Source: Mauremys mutica (taxonomy: Eukaryota; Chordata; Testudines; Geoemydidae). Taken from it: 64,000 bases of DNA. The stretch spans positions 32,146,203-32,210,202 of the forward strand of contig NC_059084.1 in assembly GCF_020497125.1 (NCBI RefSeq), read 5' to 3'. The notes beneath the pieces were generated by a model. That model ran no database searches. It was not told the origin of the DNA and saw nothing but the letters and a program-made list of their open reading frames with translations. This document shows positions 45,101 through 57,100 of this stretch, in pieces. How positions within the stretch are numbered: the first letter of the stretch is position 1; each line of letters starts with the position of its first letter. The position numbers and the translations under genes are program-made.

Positions 45101-48100
45101 GGGTCGTGTGTGTGGGCTGTCCGAACCCTGAAGCTGACTGCTTTCTCCTTTGGGCTCTATCCCTCTTTCTTGGGTCGTCCCATTGCCTTGGATGAGGGCA
45201 GGGCTGAGCAAAAGTGCTCTGCAGACGATACTGCTGTTGCTGTTGAATGCCACCAGTGTGCACACCCCCAGGATCAGAGGGTAGCCCTGGAGTCCCTGAA
45301 GAAGTGCAACATCTTGTCTGAAACTAGCGTTTGGCTATCGAAGGGCTAATCCTCAATGGCTGTTGGACATCGGGGGCAATGTGCGAATTGTGTAGCCAGG
45401 AAGCTGTCCTCACAATGGCCAAGGTGTCCGTGACATGTAGCGTGGACTGCAAGGACGTCTTAGGGCCTGGTCTACGCTGGCGGGGGGGATCAATCTAAGT
45501 TACGCAACTTCACCTACTCACTGCGGTGTCTTCATTTCACTGCGGTGAGTCGACTGCTGCCACTCCCCCGTCGACTCTGCCTGCACCTCTCATGGTGGTG
45601 GAGTACAGGAATCGATGGGAGAGCACTCGGAGGTCAATTTATCATGTCTAGACTAGATGCGATAAATCAACCCCCGCTGGATCGATTGTGGCCCGCCAAT
45701 CCGGTGAGTAGTATAGACATACCCTAGCCACCAAGCAGCCCTCAGTGACAAATGCCTGAAATTCCTCTTGGGAGACCTTGGGCAGCTGGACTGCAAACTT
45801 TGACACAGCTCGGCAAGTGATGAAATAGTGCGGGGACAGCAAGACTTGCTGGTTAGCAATTCACATCTGTAAGGAAGAGGAGGTGTAAATCTTCTGCCTA
45901 TGAGGTCCAATCATTTAAAGTCCCTGTCCTTGGAGGTGGACTTGACCCTGCCCTGCTGGGCTATGTTATTCATTGCAGTTACGACTAGGGAATTTGGGGC
46001 CAGATGAGAATAAAACCCCGCAAATCCCTGTGTGGGAATGAAATAGTGCTTCTGCATGTGCTTAGCCGCAGGCAGTTCTGAAGCTAGTGCGCTCCAGAGG
46101 GTCTTAGGTGTTTCGAGGAGTGCATCACTGATAGGAAGGGCGAGTCTCCCTGGGGTGGATGGCTGAAGGATATCCACTCATTTTTGGTTGGTATCTGGCA
46201 AGAACTCTGCTTGGATTCCAAGGGAAGCAGCTACACTGCACAAAAGATCTTGGTAGGCCTTAAAATTCTCCAGTGCCGAAGGGAAGGAAGAGCCAGCATT
46301 GTCTGGAGATGAAGACAAGGCCATTAACTGGGCCAGAGCCAGATCCTGTTCCAGGGCTGATGGACCTGGATGGGACGACTCTGGAGGCTCTGCTGGTGGC
46401 TGGCCTGCAGGACTGAGGAGTGTCCCAGGGAATCCATGGAGGCCAGCGACATGGATAAGGTATTTGTGGCCAGTAGGTGCTGGGCCAGTGGCCTCCATCT
46501 TGACCACAAGACATGCACCAATTCTAGTACCTGTAATGGTCCGTCAACGGCTCCTGATCCTGGGCAGGTGATGGAGAGCAGGAGGATGACGACCCCGACT
46601 CAAATGCAGAGGAGTCTCGGGATCCGAGAGATGAAGGCGGAGCGAGACCACATGGAGTGAGTCATCGCTTTGACTCCTCCATTGCCAGAAGGAGGCAGGA
46701 AGCGGCACTGCTGATGGAAGCAGTACCATTGGTACTGAGCATGCTGGTGCCGGAAGCGGTGTCGGTGCGAAAGTGAGTAGCAGCACTGGAGTGCCTGACG
46801 GTACTGACGCTAAGGCCAGTGAAAGTCGCCATGGAAGCTTTTGCAGAATTAACTGCAGCAGTGCTGCAGAGGTTCCCCATATTGAGGTCCCCCAGACTGA
46901 TCCCAGTACTGGCCCTGCCTCCACAGCCTGTGAAAGGGGAAGATTGGGGTGTGGTGCCAACAGACCCAAGGGCTCAGCAGCTCAGTCAGTTGACGGGGCT
47001 ATAGATCAGTGGTTCTCAGCCAGGGGTACGCATGCCTCTGGAGTACACAGAGGTCTTCCAGGGAATGCATCAACTCATCTAGATATTTTCCTACTTTTAC
47101 AATAAACTACATAAAAAGCACTAGCAAAGTCAGTACAAACTAAGATTTCATACAGACAAAATGAGAAAGTCAGCAATTTTTCAGTGATAGTGATAGTGTG
47201 CTGTGACACTTTTGTATTTCTATTTCTGGTTTTGTAAGCAAGTAATTTTTAAGTGAGGTGAAACCAAAGGAGAGATCATGACTGAAAGGCAGAGCAAGTC
47301 TATAGCTGCCTGATACGCTGTTGATGTGGAAACAGTATTGGCATCTCCCTCCTTGGTACTGGTCTCAATGGACACCCAGAGGCTAGGACCGGAGTCATGG
47401 TACAGAGTTCTTCTTCGAGTGATTGCTCCTATGCATTCCAGTTAGGTGTGCACGCCGTGCGTGCACGGCTCTTCGGAAGATTTTTACCCTAGCAACTCCG
47501 GCGGGCCGGCTGGGCGCCCCCTGGAGTGGCGCCGCTATAGCGCTAGATATATACCCCAGCCGGCCCGTCCGCTCCTCAGTTCCTTCTTCCTGCCCGTGAC
47601 GGCCGTTGGAACAGTGGAGTGCTCCTTTGACCTCCACATCCCTAGCTTATCTCTGGTTTCGTTGTATTTAGCATACTCGTCGCTCTGGCCTGGCCACGGC
47701 AGCACTGGTACACCCTGCTGCTTGAGCTCTCCATTCGGGATCCCATTCCCCTTCCGTTATGGCCGGACCTCATAACGCAGGACTTCGGCAGGCTCCGCCA
47801 CCCCGACCTACAGTCCCTCCATCTTACAGCTTGGTACCTGCGTGGTTGACCCATGCGGAGCGTGACTGTTCGGCGGCGGTGCAGCAAGTCCTGATGGAAA
47901 GCAGAAAGCCTTCCACTCGCTCAACCTACCTCGCGAAATGGAAGCGTTTCGCACTCTGGTGCCATCAGAGAGGCCTTAATCCTTTCCTGGTCCCTATTCC
48001 TACGATCCTGGAATACCTCTGGTCCCTTAAGGAACAAGGACTCGCGGTCTCCTCCTTGAAGGTACACCTGGCAGCCATGTCTGCCTTTCGTCCATCCATA

Positions 48101-51100
48101 GGAGGACGGTCCATCTTTTCCAACCAGATGGTTTCCCGCTTCCTTAAGGGCCTAGACCGCTTGTACCCGCCGATTCGGCGTCCTGCCTCGTCCTGGGATT
48201 TGAACCTAGTTCTGGCCAAGCTTATGGGAGCCCCCTTCGAGCCCTTGGCCACGTGTTCCCTGCTCTGTCTCTAATGGAAAACGGCCTTTCTTGTCGCTAT
48301 AACTTCAGCGAGACGAGTTTCCGAGCTCCATGCCCTAACGGTTGGTCCACCATATACCGTCTTCCACGGCGACAAGGTGCAGCTTCGACCACACCCGGCC
48401 TTCCTCCCTAAGGTGGTGTCGGCCTTCCACCTAAACCAGGACATTTTCCTTCCGGTCTTTTTCCCGAAGCCGCACGCCTCAAGTCGTGAGCAACAGCTTC
48501 ACACCCTGGACGTCCGCAGGGCCCTCGCTTTTTATATAGAGCGGACGAAGCCCTTCCGGCGTTCGCCCCAGCTGTTCGTAGCGGTTGCTGATCACATGAA
48601 AGGTGAGCCGGTCTCCTCTCAGAGGATTTCCTCCTGGGTAACATCTTGTATCCGGACATGTTACGAGCTTGCTCGTGTGCCAGCTAGCCGCCTCACCGCT
48701 CACTCTACAAGAGCGCAGGCCTTGTCTGCCGCCTTTCTGGCCCATGTACCCATCCAGGATATCTGTAGAGCGGCCACCTGGTCTTCTGTCCACACCTTCG
48801 CTACCCACTACGCGTTGGTGCAGCAATCCAGAGACGATGCAGCCTTCGGCTCCGCAGTCTTACACTCTGCCACGTCTCACTCCGACCCCACCGCCTAGAT
48901 AAGGCTTGGGAATCACCTAACTGGAATGCATAGGAGCAATCACTCGAAGAAGAAAAGACGGTTACTCACCGTAGTAACTGTTGTTCTTCGAGATGTGTTG
49001 CTCATATCCATTCCAGACCCGCCCTCCTTCCCCACTGTCGGAGTAGCCGGCAAGAAGGAACTGAGGAGCGGACGGGCCGGCTGGGGTATATATCTAGCGC
49101 TATAGCGGCGCCACTCCAGGGGGCGCCCAGCCGGCCCGCCGGAGTTGCTAGGGTAAAAATCTTCCGAAGAGCCGTGCACGCGCGGCGCGCACACCTAACT
49201 GGAATGGATAGGAGCAACACATCTCGAAGAACAACAGTTACAACGGTGAGTAACCGTCTTTTTCTAACCTCCCTACTTGGTACCAGGGAAGTGTTAGAGG
49301 CACCTGCGCCAATCTGTGTGCCAGCACCAACTCCATGCCGGTCCACAATTTTCCTGGGGGAGGTGGAAGAGTCACCCTGAGATCTGGAGTGCTTAGGATT
49401 GGTCTTATGTGACCTTTTGCTCAGCGCTGTCAGTGGGGAATGGGTCCTCCATTTCTTTGGAGAGGGGCCTGCTCTGGAATGTGGAGTGTCAGTGCTCTCA
49501 GAACCTGAGGGCAATCTCTGATCCAATAGGGTCTTGGTGCCAAAGCAGGCTGCATGGCCATTCAAGGAGAGTTTGAGAGCATGGTGTGCTGGGATGTTTT
49601 TGTCAGTCCTGGTGATCTGGCCGAAGAGCATACAAAGTCGCTTTTGAATGTAGTGAGCGATCTGAGGAGGGCTAGAGCTCTGCAAGATTATGGCATTTCA
49701 TACAAAGTCAAACCACTTTATGCTCAGAATTTGGTGTGGATGACACATATGAAATGTATCTAGCAGCTCCAAGTCTTCTTCTAGGAGGGTTCAGGTTTCT
49801 GACCCATGTAGCAGTACAAGCAGAACCCAGCTTTGATGGATCCTGAACTCTCTCTCAGTGCAGAGATATTTTTTGCATCCACAGGTGACATGGACTTCAT
49901 GCAGGAGCGGTAAGACCTATTTGTTGGAGGATGTCCAGTTTTCTGTGAACACTTTAATTCTGTTTGCAGTCTATTTAGGTGAATTTGTCAATACTCTCCA
50001 CAGTGCAAGACAGCATCGTCGGATAGTCTTAGTCCTGGTCTACACTGGGGGTGGGTGGGGAGGTGGGTGTGGAATGATCTAAGTTATGCAACTTCAGCTA
50101 TGTGACTAATGTAGCTGAAGTCGACGTACTTAGATCGACTTACCGTGGTGTCTTCACTGCGGTGAGCGACTGCTGCCGCTCCCCCGTTGACTCTGCCTGC
50201 GCCTCTCACGGCGGTGGAGTACAGGAGTCGACAGGAGAGTGCTCGGTGATCGATTTATTGCATCTAGACTAGACGTGATAAATCGACCCCCGCTGGATCG
50301 ATTGCTGCCCACCAATGCGGCGGGTAGTGTAGTTGGTGAACATTTCTTGACCAACCCTGATTCCGACACATGGAGCGGCACGTCCTAATGTCCAGTTGAT
50401 AGCTAAACCTAATAGTGCCGGGGTGACAATACATTCCTGTCACATGTGTGAGGTTGTGTTGAGAGGAGTGAACCAATGTGCACTCTTGCACTGGGACTGG
50501 TGTGAAAATTGTATGCCAGATTTAGCAGAACATCTGGGATGCCAACTCTTTTTAGTGCAAGCCAAAGCTTTCACCTGTCGATCAAATCAAAAGCAGGTTT
50601 GATGTTGATATATGGCACATGAAGTGAGCAGTTAAATTCTTGGTGCAGTCAGAAGCTGGAAGCTAAGAACAGCATCCATTATCAACTGCCCAGCAGTGAA
50701 ACTTGATTGCTGTGAATGATGATGTCTGTCAAGGAGCTGCTGCATCCTACCAAGCAGGACATGAGTGAAGACCTTTATGGGGACTGTAACAATGAGATTG
50801 GCTGGTAGTTACCAAGTTCGGTGCAAGACCCTGACCCTTGTACAGGGATGCTATGATGCCATCTTTCCATTTTTCTAGCACTCTGCCTGATGCCCGCACT
50901 TTTAAGAACAGTTGATGCAGGCCAGTGCTCACTGGTTCCGAGGCACTTTTGAGCAGATCAGGTGGAATACTATCAGGTCCAGCCACATGTCGATTTCATA
51001 ACTTTTGGATGGCCTTTTGTACTTCCTCGAGTGACGGAGGATCAGTATTCATCCCTGGGTGTGCTGCTGTGTGGTTTGCCAGGTCATATAGCTCTGGATA

Positions 51101-54100
51101 GTCATTGGCAGGTGTGTGCTTTCATCATGTGTTTTCCATCTGTCCAGGTCCTCGTTGGATGATGAGTAGGGAGAGCGGTCTGGTTTTGTGATGAGGATGT
51201 TAGAAGATGTTTATGGCTGCCAGCCACATGCACAATAGCTCTGTAGGCATGACAGGTTGTTATACTTCAGGCCATCCTCGGCTTTGTTGGCCAGGGAATT
51301 GATGCAGATCTCACCGTCATGTTGTGATAAGGCCAGGGCCGGCTCCAGGGGTTTTGCCGCCCCAAGCAGCCACAAAAAAAAACAACAAAAAAAAAGCCGG
51401 ATTGCGATCTGCAGCAATTCAGCGGGAGGTCCTTCACTCCAAGCGGGAGTGAGGGACCTTCCGCTGAATTGCCGCCAAATACCTTAAAGTGCCGCCCCGC
51501 TCCGGAGTTGCCGCCCCAAGCACCTGCTTGATAAGCTGGTGCCTGGAGCCGGCCCTGGCTAAGGCCTGGAAAATGCCTTTCAACTGTTTACGTTTTCAGA
51601 CAGCTCCCTGCTTGTGTACTTCTGCCTTTTTCGCTCATCTATCAGAGGCCTCTTCAGAAAGCCAAGGTGTCTTGTGTGACTTTCTGTGGCTGATTGTTCC
51701 AGCAGCAGCCTGTGATATAGTGTTACGTATGCCACTCAATGCGATCTCCAAGTGGTCTGAGAGGGCATGTGCTCTTTAACAGCTGGTGTGTATTTCACAG
51801 CTTTAAGTGGATCCTCAGTGAGACATTGGACATTGCTAGTTTGCAAGGGTTTCACATGCCAGCAACTCTCCACCTTTCTCCCTGGTGCCAGGCAGTCAGG
51901 CCTGGTGGTTGGAACAGAGGTTGAAGCCGGGTGGTCAGAGTCCGTGGACAAGCTAAATCAGTACCATAGCTGGAGTCCAGATGCAGGCCAAGGTCAGAGC
52001 TGGGGGTCAGGAGGTGGATGCAGGGCGGAGCGGGTCAGTAACAGGCCTGGAGCAAGGTCAGGATAGGACATGGGCAAGGCTGGAACAGGGATCAGGCCAG
52101 GAACAGGAACTGGATCTGGAGCAGGCTGGGAGTCTAGAGTGTCTGCTTCACAGTGAGGCTGCAGGAGGGCTCCTGGCTGGGTAATGCTGTTGCACAGACT
52201 AACTTGCAACTCTGGCGTTGGGGAAATATCTGAGTCTGGGAGTCAGCTGACCCAGGCTCTGCTCAGCAGGGGCGGCTCTAGTAATTTCGCCGCCCCAAGC
52301 AGGGCAGCGCGCCGCGGGGTGCGCTCTGCTGGTCGCCAGTCCTGCGGCTCCAGTGGACCTCCTGCAGATGTGCCTGCAGAGGGTCCACTGGGTCTCGCGG
52401 CTCCGGTGGACCTCCTGCAGGCACGCCTGCGGATGCTCCACTGGAGCCGTGGGACCAGCGGCCCTTCCGCAGGCACGTCTGCGGGAGGTTCACCGGAACC
52501 GCGGGACCGGCGGACCTTCCGCAGGCATGCCTGTGGGAGGTCCACCGGAGCCGCCTGCCGCCCTCCTGGCGGGACACCACCCCAAGTGTGCGCTTGGCGC
52601 GCTGGGGTCTGGAGCCGGCCCTGCTGCTCAGGGATAGGCTGCTGCCGCAGACAGAATCTTAACCTTACTCAATAATACTGGTGGATTTCAACTATCCCCA
52701 TATTGACTAGGTATATGTCATTTCAGGATGGGATGCAGACATAAAGTTTTTCACACCATAAATGACTGCTTGGAGCAGCTAGTCCTGGAACTCACAAGAG
52801 GAGAGGCACTGCTTGATTTAGTCCTAAGTGCAGCACAAGATTTGGTCCAAGAGGGGAATATAGCTGAATCTCTTGGTAATAGTGACCATAATGTAGTTAA
52901 ATTTAATATTCTTATGGGGAGGAGGGGGAAACACCAAAGAAACCCATCACATTAGCATTTAATATTAGAAAGGGGAACTACATAAAAATGAGGAAGTTAA
53001 TCAAATGGAAATTAAAAGATGCAGTCCCAAAGATGAAATGTCTGCAAGTTGCATGGAAACTTTTAAAAAACACCAAACAGAGGTTCAAATTAAATGTATA
53101 CCCCAAAATAATAATAAAAAAAACCAATAGTAAGAGAACTAAAAATGTGTCACCATGGCTAACCAGCAAATTAAAAGAAGCGGTTAGAGTCAAAAAGGCA
53201 TCCTATAAAAATTGGAAGTTAAATCATGCTGAGGAAAATAGAAAGGAGCATAAATTCTGGGAAGTTAAGTGAAAAAGTATAATTAGGAAGGCCAAAAAAG
53301 AATTTGAAGAGCAACTAGCCAAAGACTCAAAATGTAACAGCAATTTTCTTTTGAAGTACATCAAAAGCAGGAATCCTGCCAAAGAATCAGTGGGGCCACT
53401 GGATGATTAAGGTGCTAACGGAGCACTCAAGGAAGACAAGGCCATTGTGGAGAAACTAAATGAATTCTTTACATCAGTCTTCACTGCAGAGGATGTGAGG
53501 GAGATCCCCACACTTGAGTCATTCTGTTTAGGTGAGAAATCTGAGGAACTGTCCCAGATTGAGGTGTCATTAGAAGAGGTTTTGGAACAAAATGATATTC
53601 ACCCAAGATTTTTGTAGGAACTCAAATATGAAATTGCATAACTGTGGTATGTAACCTGTCATTTAAATCAGCCTCTGTATCAGATGACTGGAAGATAGCT
53701 AACATGATACCAAATTTTAAAAAAGGCTCCAGAGGTGATCCTGGTAATTATAGGTCAGTAAGCCTAACTTCAGTACCAGGCAAATTGGTTGAAACTATAG
53801 TAAAGAACAGAATGATCAGACACATAGATAAACACAATTTATGGGGAAGAGTCAACATGGCTTTTGCAAAGGGAAATCATGCCTCACCAATCTATTAGAA
53901 TTCTTTGAGGGGGTCAACAAACATGTGGACAAGGGTATAGCATACTTAGGCTTTCAGAAAGCCTTTGACAAGATCCCTCACCAAAGGCTGTTAAGCAAAA
54001 TAAGCTGTAATGGGATGAGAGGGCAGGTCATCTCATGGCTCATTAACTGGTTAAAAGATAAGAAACAAAGGGTAGGAATAAATGGTCAGTTTTCAGAATG

Positions 54101-57100
54101 GAGAGAGGTAAATAGTGGTGTCCCCCAGGGATCTATATTGGGATCAGTGCTATTCAGCATATTCATAAATGATCTGGAAAAAGGGGTAAATGCTGTTTTG
54201 CCAAAATTTGCAGATGATACAAAATTACTCAAGAGAGTTAAGTCCAAAGCAGACTGTGAAGAGCTACAAAGGGAGCTCACAAAACTGGGTGACTGGGCAA
54301 CAAAATGGCAGATGAAATTCAATGTTGATAAATGCAAAGTAATGCACATTGGAAAACCTAATCCCAACTATACATATAAAATGATGGGGTCTAAATTAGC
54401 TGTTATCACTAAAGAAGAAATCTTGGCGACATTGCGGATAGTTCTCTGAAAACATCCACTTAATGTGCAGCAGCAGTCAAAAAGGCAAACAGAGTGTTGG
54501 GAACTGTTAGAAAAGGGATAGATAATAAGACAGAAAATATCATAAGGCCACTATATAAATACATGGTACACTCACATCTTGAATATTGCCTGAAGTTCTG
54601 GTTGTTCCACCTCAAAAAAGAAATGTTACAATTAAAAAAAAAACAGTGAGGGGGAACAAAAATTATTAGGGGTATGGAACAGCTTCCATATGAGGAGAGC
54701 GTAAAAAGACTGTGAGTTTTCAGCTTGGAAAAGAGACAATTAGGGGATATGACAGAGGTGTATAAAATCATGAACAGTGTGGAGAAAGTAAATAAGGAAA
54801 TGTTATTTACTCCTTTACATAACACAAGACCCAAAGGTCACCCAATGACATTAATAAGCAGCAGGTTTAAAACAAACAAAAGGAAATATTTCTTCACACA
54901 ATGCACAGTTAACCCTTTACCAGGGATGTTGTGAAGGTCAAAGGCCAAGACTATAACATGGTTAAAAAAAGAACTAGATAAGTTCCTGGAGGATAGAAAG
55001 AGATTTGATGTCTATTATAGCAGGAAATTAAAGTATTTTTTTACATGGTTTAAGCAAGATGTGGGGGTTTTGTGGTAAAAATGATGTCTGGATTCGGTTT
55101 ATATATATATTAATTCAGGGGTTCTCAACCTTTTTCTTTCTGAGGCCCCCCTAACATGCTATAAAACCTCCACAGCCCACCTGTGCTGCCACAACTGGTT
55201 TTCTGCATATAAAAGTCTGGTGTTAGGGGGTAGCAAGCAGGGCAAGGGGGCCCCACACCACAGGAGCCCCCATGAAGCCACATTGCTCAGGCTTCGGCTT
55301 CAGCCCCAGGTGGTGAGGTTAGGTCCTGGGCTTCAGCCCCACGCAGCGGGACTTTGGTTTTCTGCCGAGGGCCCCAGTGAGTCTAATGCTGGCCCTACTT
55401 GGCGGACCCCCTGAAACCTGCTCATAGCCCCCGCGGGCCCCGGACCCCTGGTTGAGAACCACTGTATTAACTGACCCCTCCCCCCCCTTTTTTTAGTACC
55501 ATGGGGGAATCTGTCTCTCTTGAAGGATTTGAGGGGACTAAGGTTTTTCAGGTGGTAGTGGGATAAAAATGCACAAACCAGTGAGGGAGCAGGTGGGAAT
55601 GGGTATTGTGGGGTGGGACGGGATGGGAGTGGGATTTAAAAAAATAGTCCCACGCAAGGCTCTAGCCTCTACCACCTGAACATACTTTCCTTCTCTCTGT
55701 CACTTGTGGGCAGAAGATCTCTCTTAGCTGTCAGCTGTAGAGAGCCCCAGCTGCATGAAGCCCAAAGGAGCTGCAGTATCTCTGACTGGATGTCCCCAAA
55801 CTGAGTAATTGCTGGTTGTTTCTGAAAATTGTAGCCATAGTGCCCACTCCTGCTCCCACTCCCACTGATGTCAGTGGCAAAGCTGCTCCCTCTTTTGACC
55901 TCCGGGAGCTGCAGGTGAAGTTTACTAACAGCATTGCTGGTTAAATCCAGCTCCCCTAGGTGGCAGTTTAGAACAGGTTAGCTAACTGGGTTATTAGCAC
56001 ATTTTCAACCCTATTTTGCATCAAGTGAAGGCAAAGACAGTAATGGCTAAAGCCAGATTAGCCCTCTCTCATTTCCAAGTTTGCACAACCCCTCAAAGCC
56101 AGTGCATCAAGCCCAGGGGGGAAGCTGCTAGCGGTGCATGTTAAACTTGGAAACCTGAGCTTAGCTTAGCTTCCATTTGTCCCTGGGTTTGGGAACCTGT
56201 AGGGAGCTGTGGCTGGAAGGGGGATTGGGCAAATACAGTATCATCTATTGAAGTGTCAGACAGGGATTCTGCACAGCCAGGCTGCCTGTTCCCTGGCCAG
56301 CCAGGAACGAAAGCCCTTGACAGTTTTTTTCACTTTTCCTTTCTTATTTGTAATGTCCTTTCTCCTACCCTTTGGTGTGTCAGTGGGCAGCCTCTGGCTG
56401 CTGTGCCCTTCATGCATATTGGCTTTGCCTTCCTAGATCTATATCGAGCTAGATTTGCGCTACCAGCCTCCTGATGGATCAGCGGGTACATGGCTTGAAG
56501 AGGATTTTGTCTACCAGATGAAAGACAGGTACTGATAATAATGGAAGAGGAAAAAATCAGGCCACTTCTGCACTTCCATCCTTGTTCCCTTAGGGCCTGT
56601 CTGCAGTGGCTTTTTACAGTGTTAGTGGGATGGTTTGAGACAGATTGCCTGGTCAGATGGAACTGTTTTAGCTGTGAGTAAGATCAGTGCAGCAGTCCAG
56701 CCTACTCACCTGGACATGGGATTGCAAACCACTTGGCAGGCATGGGGTAGGTGTCAGCATCCAACAGAGCTGCAGCCTTGTCTTTACCAACACTGGGCGG
56801 ATAGCCTGCACCTCCCTCCAGTGAGGGCTGGTCTGTGGTGCCCTGCAGAAGACCATGCAAGTAGGAAAGGCACTAGTCAAAGTGAGACGGGATGAAGCTG
56901 TGCACAGTGTTACAGAGAAGACAGGGGTAAGTAATTACTGGTCCTGGCAATCCCCAGAGGCTGTGCGAGATGGCACACAGACTGGCAATGTGGTGTGAGT
57001 GCAGTGGAGTCAGAAGGGGGAGTTATCATGGCTGTCCTTGCTCTGAAATTCTGACCCGAGGAGCTCAGAGGTTACAGTGGTGGGTGTGGGGTAAGGAGAT

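Larger units (their letters stand above)
44310..49740 (-). mobile_element. DIRS-type retrotransposon, minus strand, heavily interrupted
   Basis: Read on the minus strand the order is Gag N-terminal part (49690 to 49263), Gag middle (about 46990 to 45740), Gag C-terminal part (45460 to 45045), then an RNase H region (44827 to 44310). This is the vertebrate DIRS order. The reverse-transcriptase domain between Gag and RNase H is not found. Four insertions divide it: a + strand DIRS fragment, a hAT MITE (47008), a Harbinger MITE (45463) and a GC-rich DNA element (44840). DIRS elements integrate with a tyrosine recombinase, which is absent from this minus copy in the window. Confidence 0.75.
49741..51930 (-). 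mobile_element. RTE-like LINE, minus strand
   Basis: Minus-strand readings include [20 protein letters not shown] then [20 protein letters not shown] and [11 protein letters not shown] around 50986 to 50800, the start of a non-LTR reverse transcriptase. Weaker pieces extend on both sides. The AGPDSIP and W-KDGIIVSLYKGKG patterns suggest an RTE-type clade. It is cut by a Harbinger-type MITE (50036) and an hAT MITE (51334). Confidence 0.65.
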
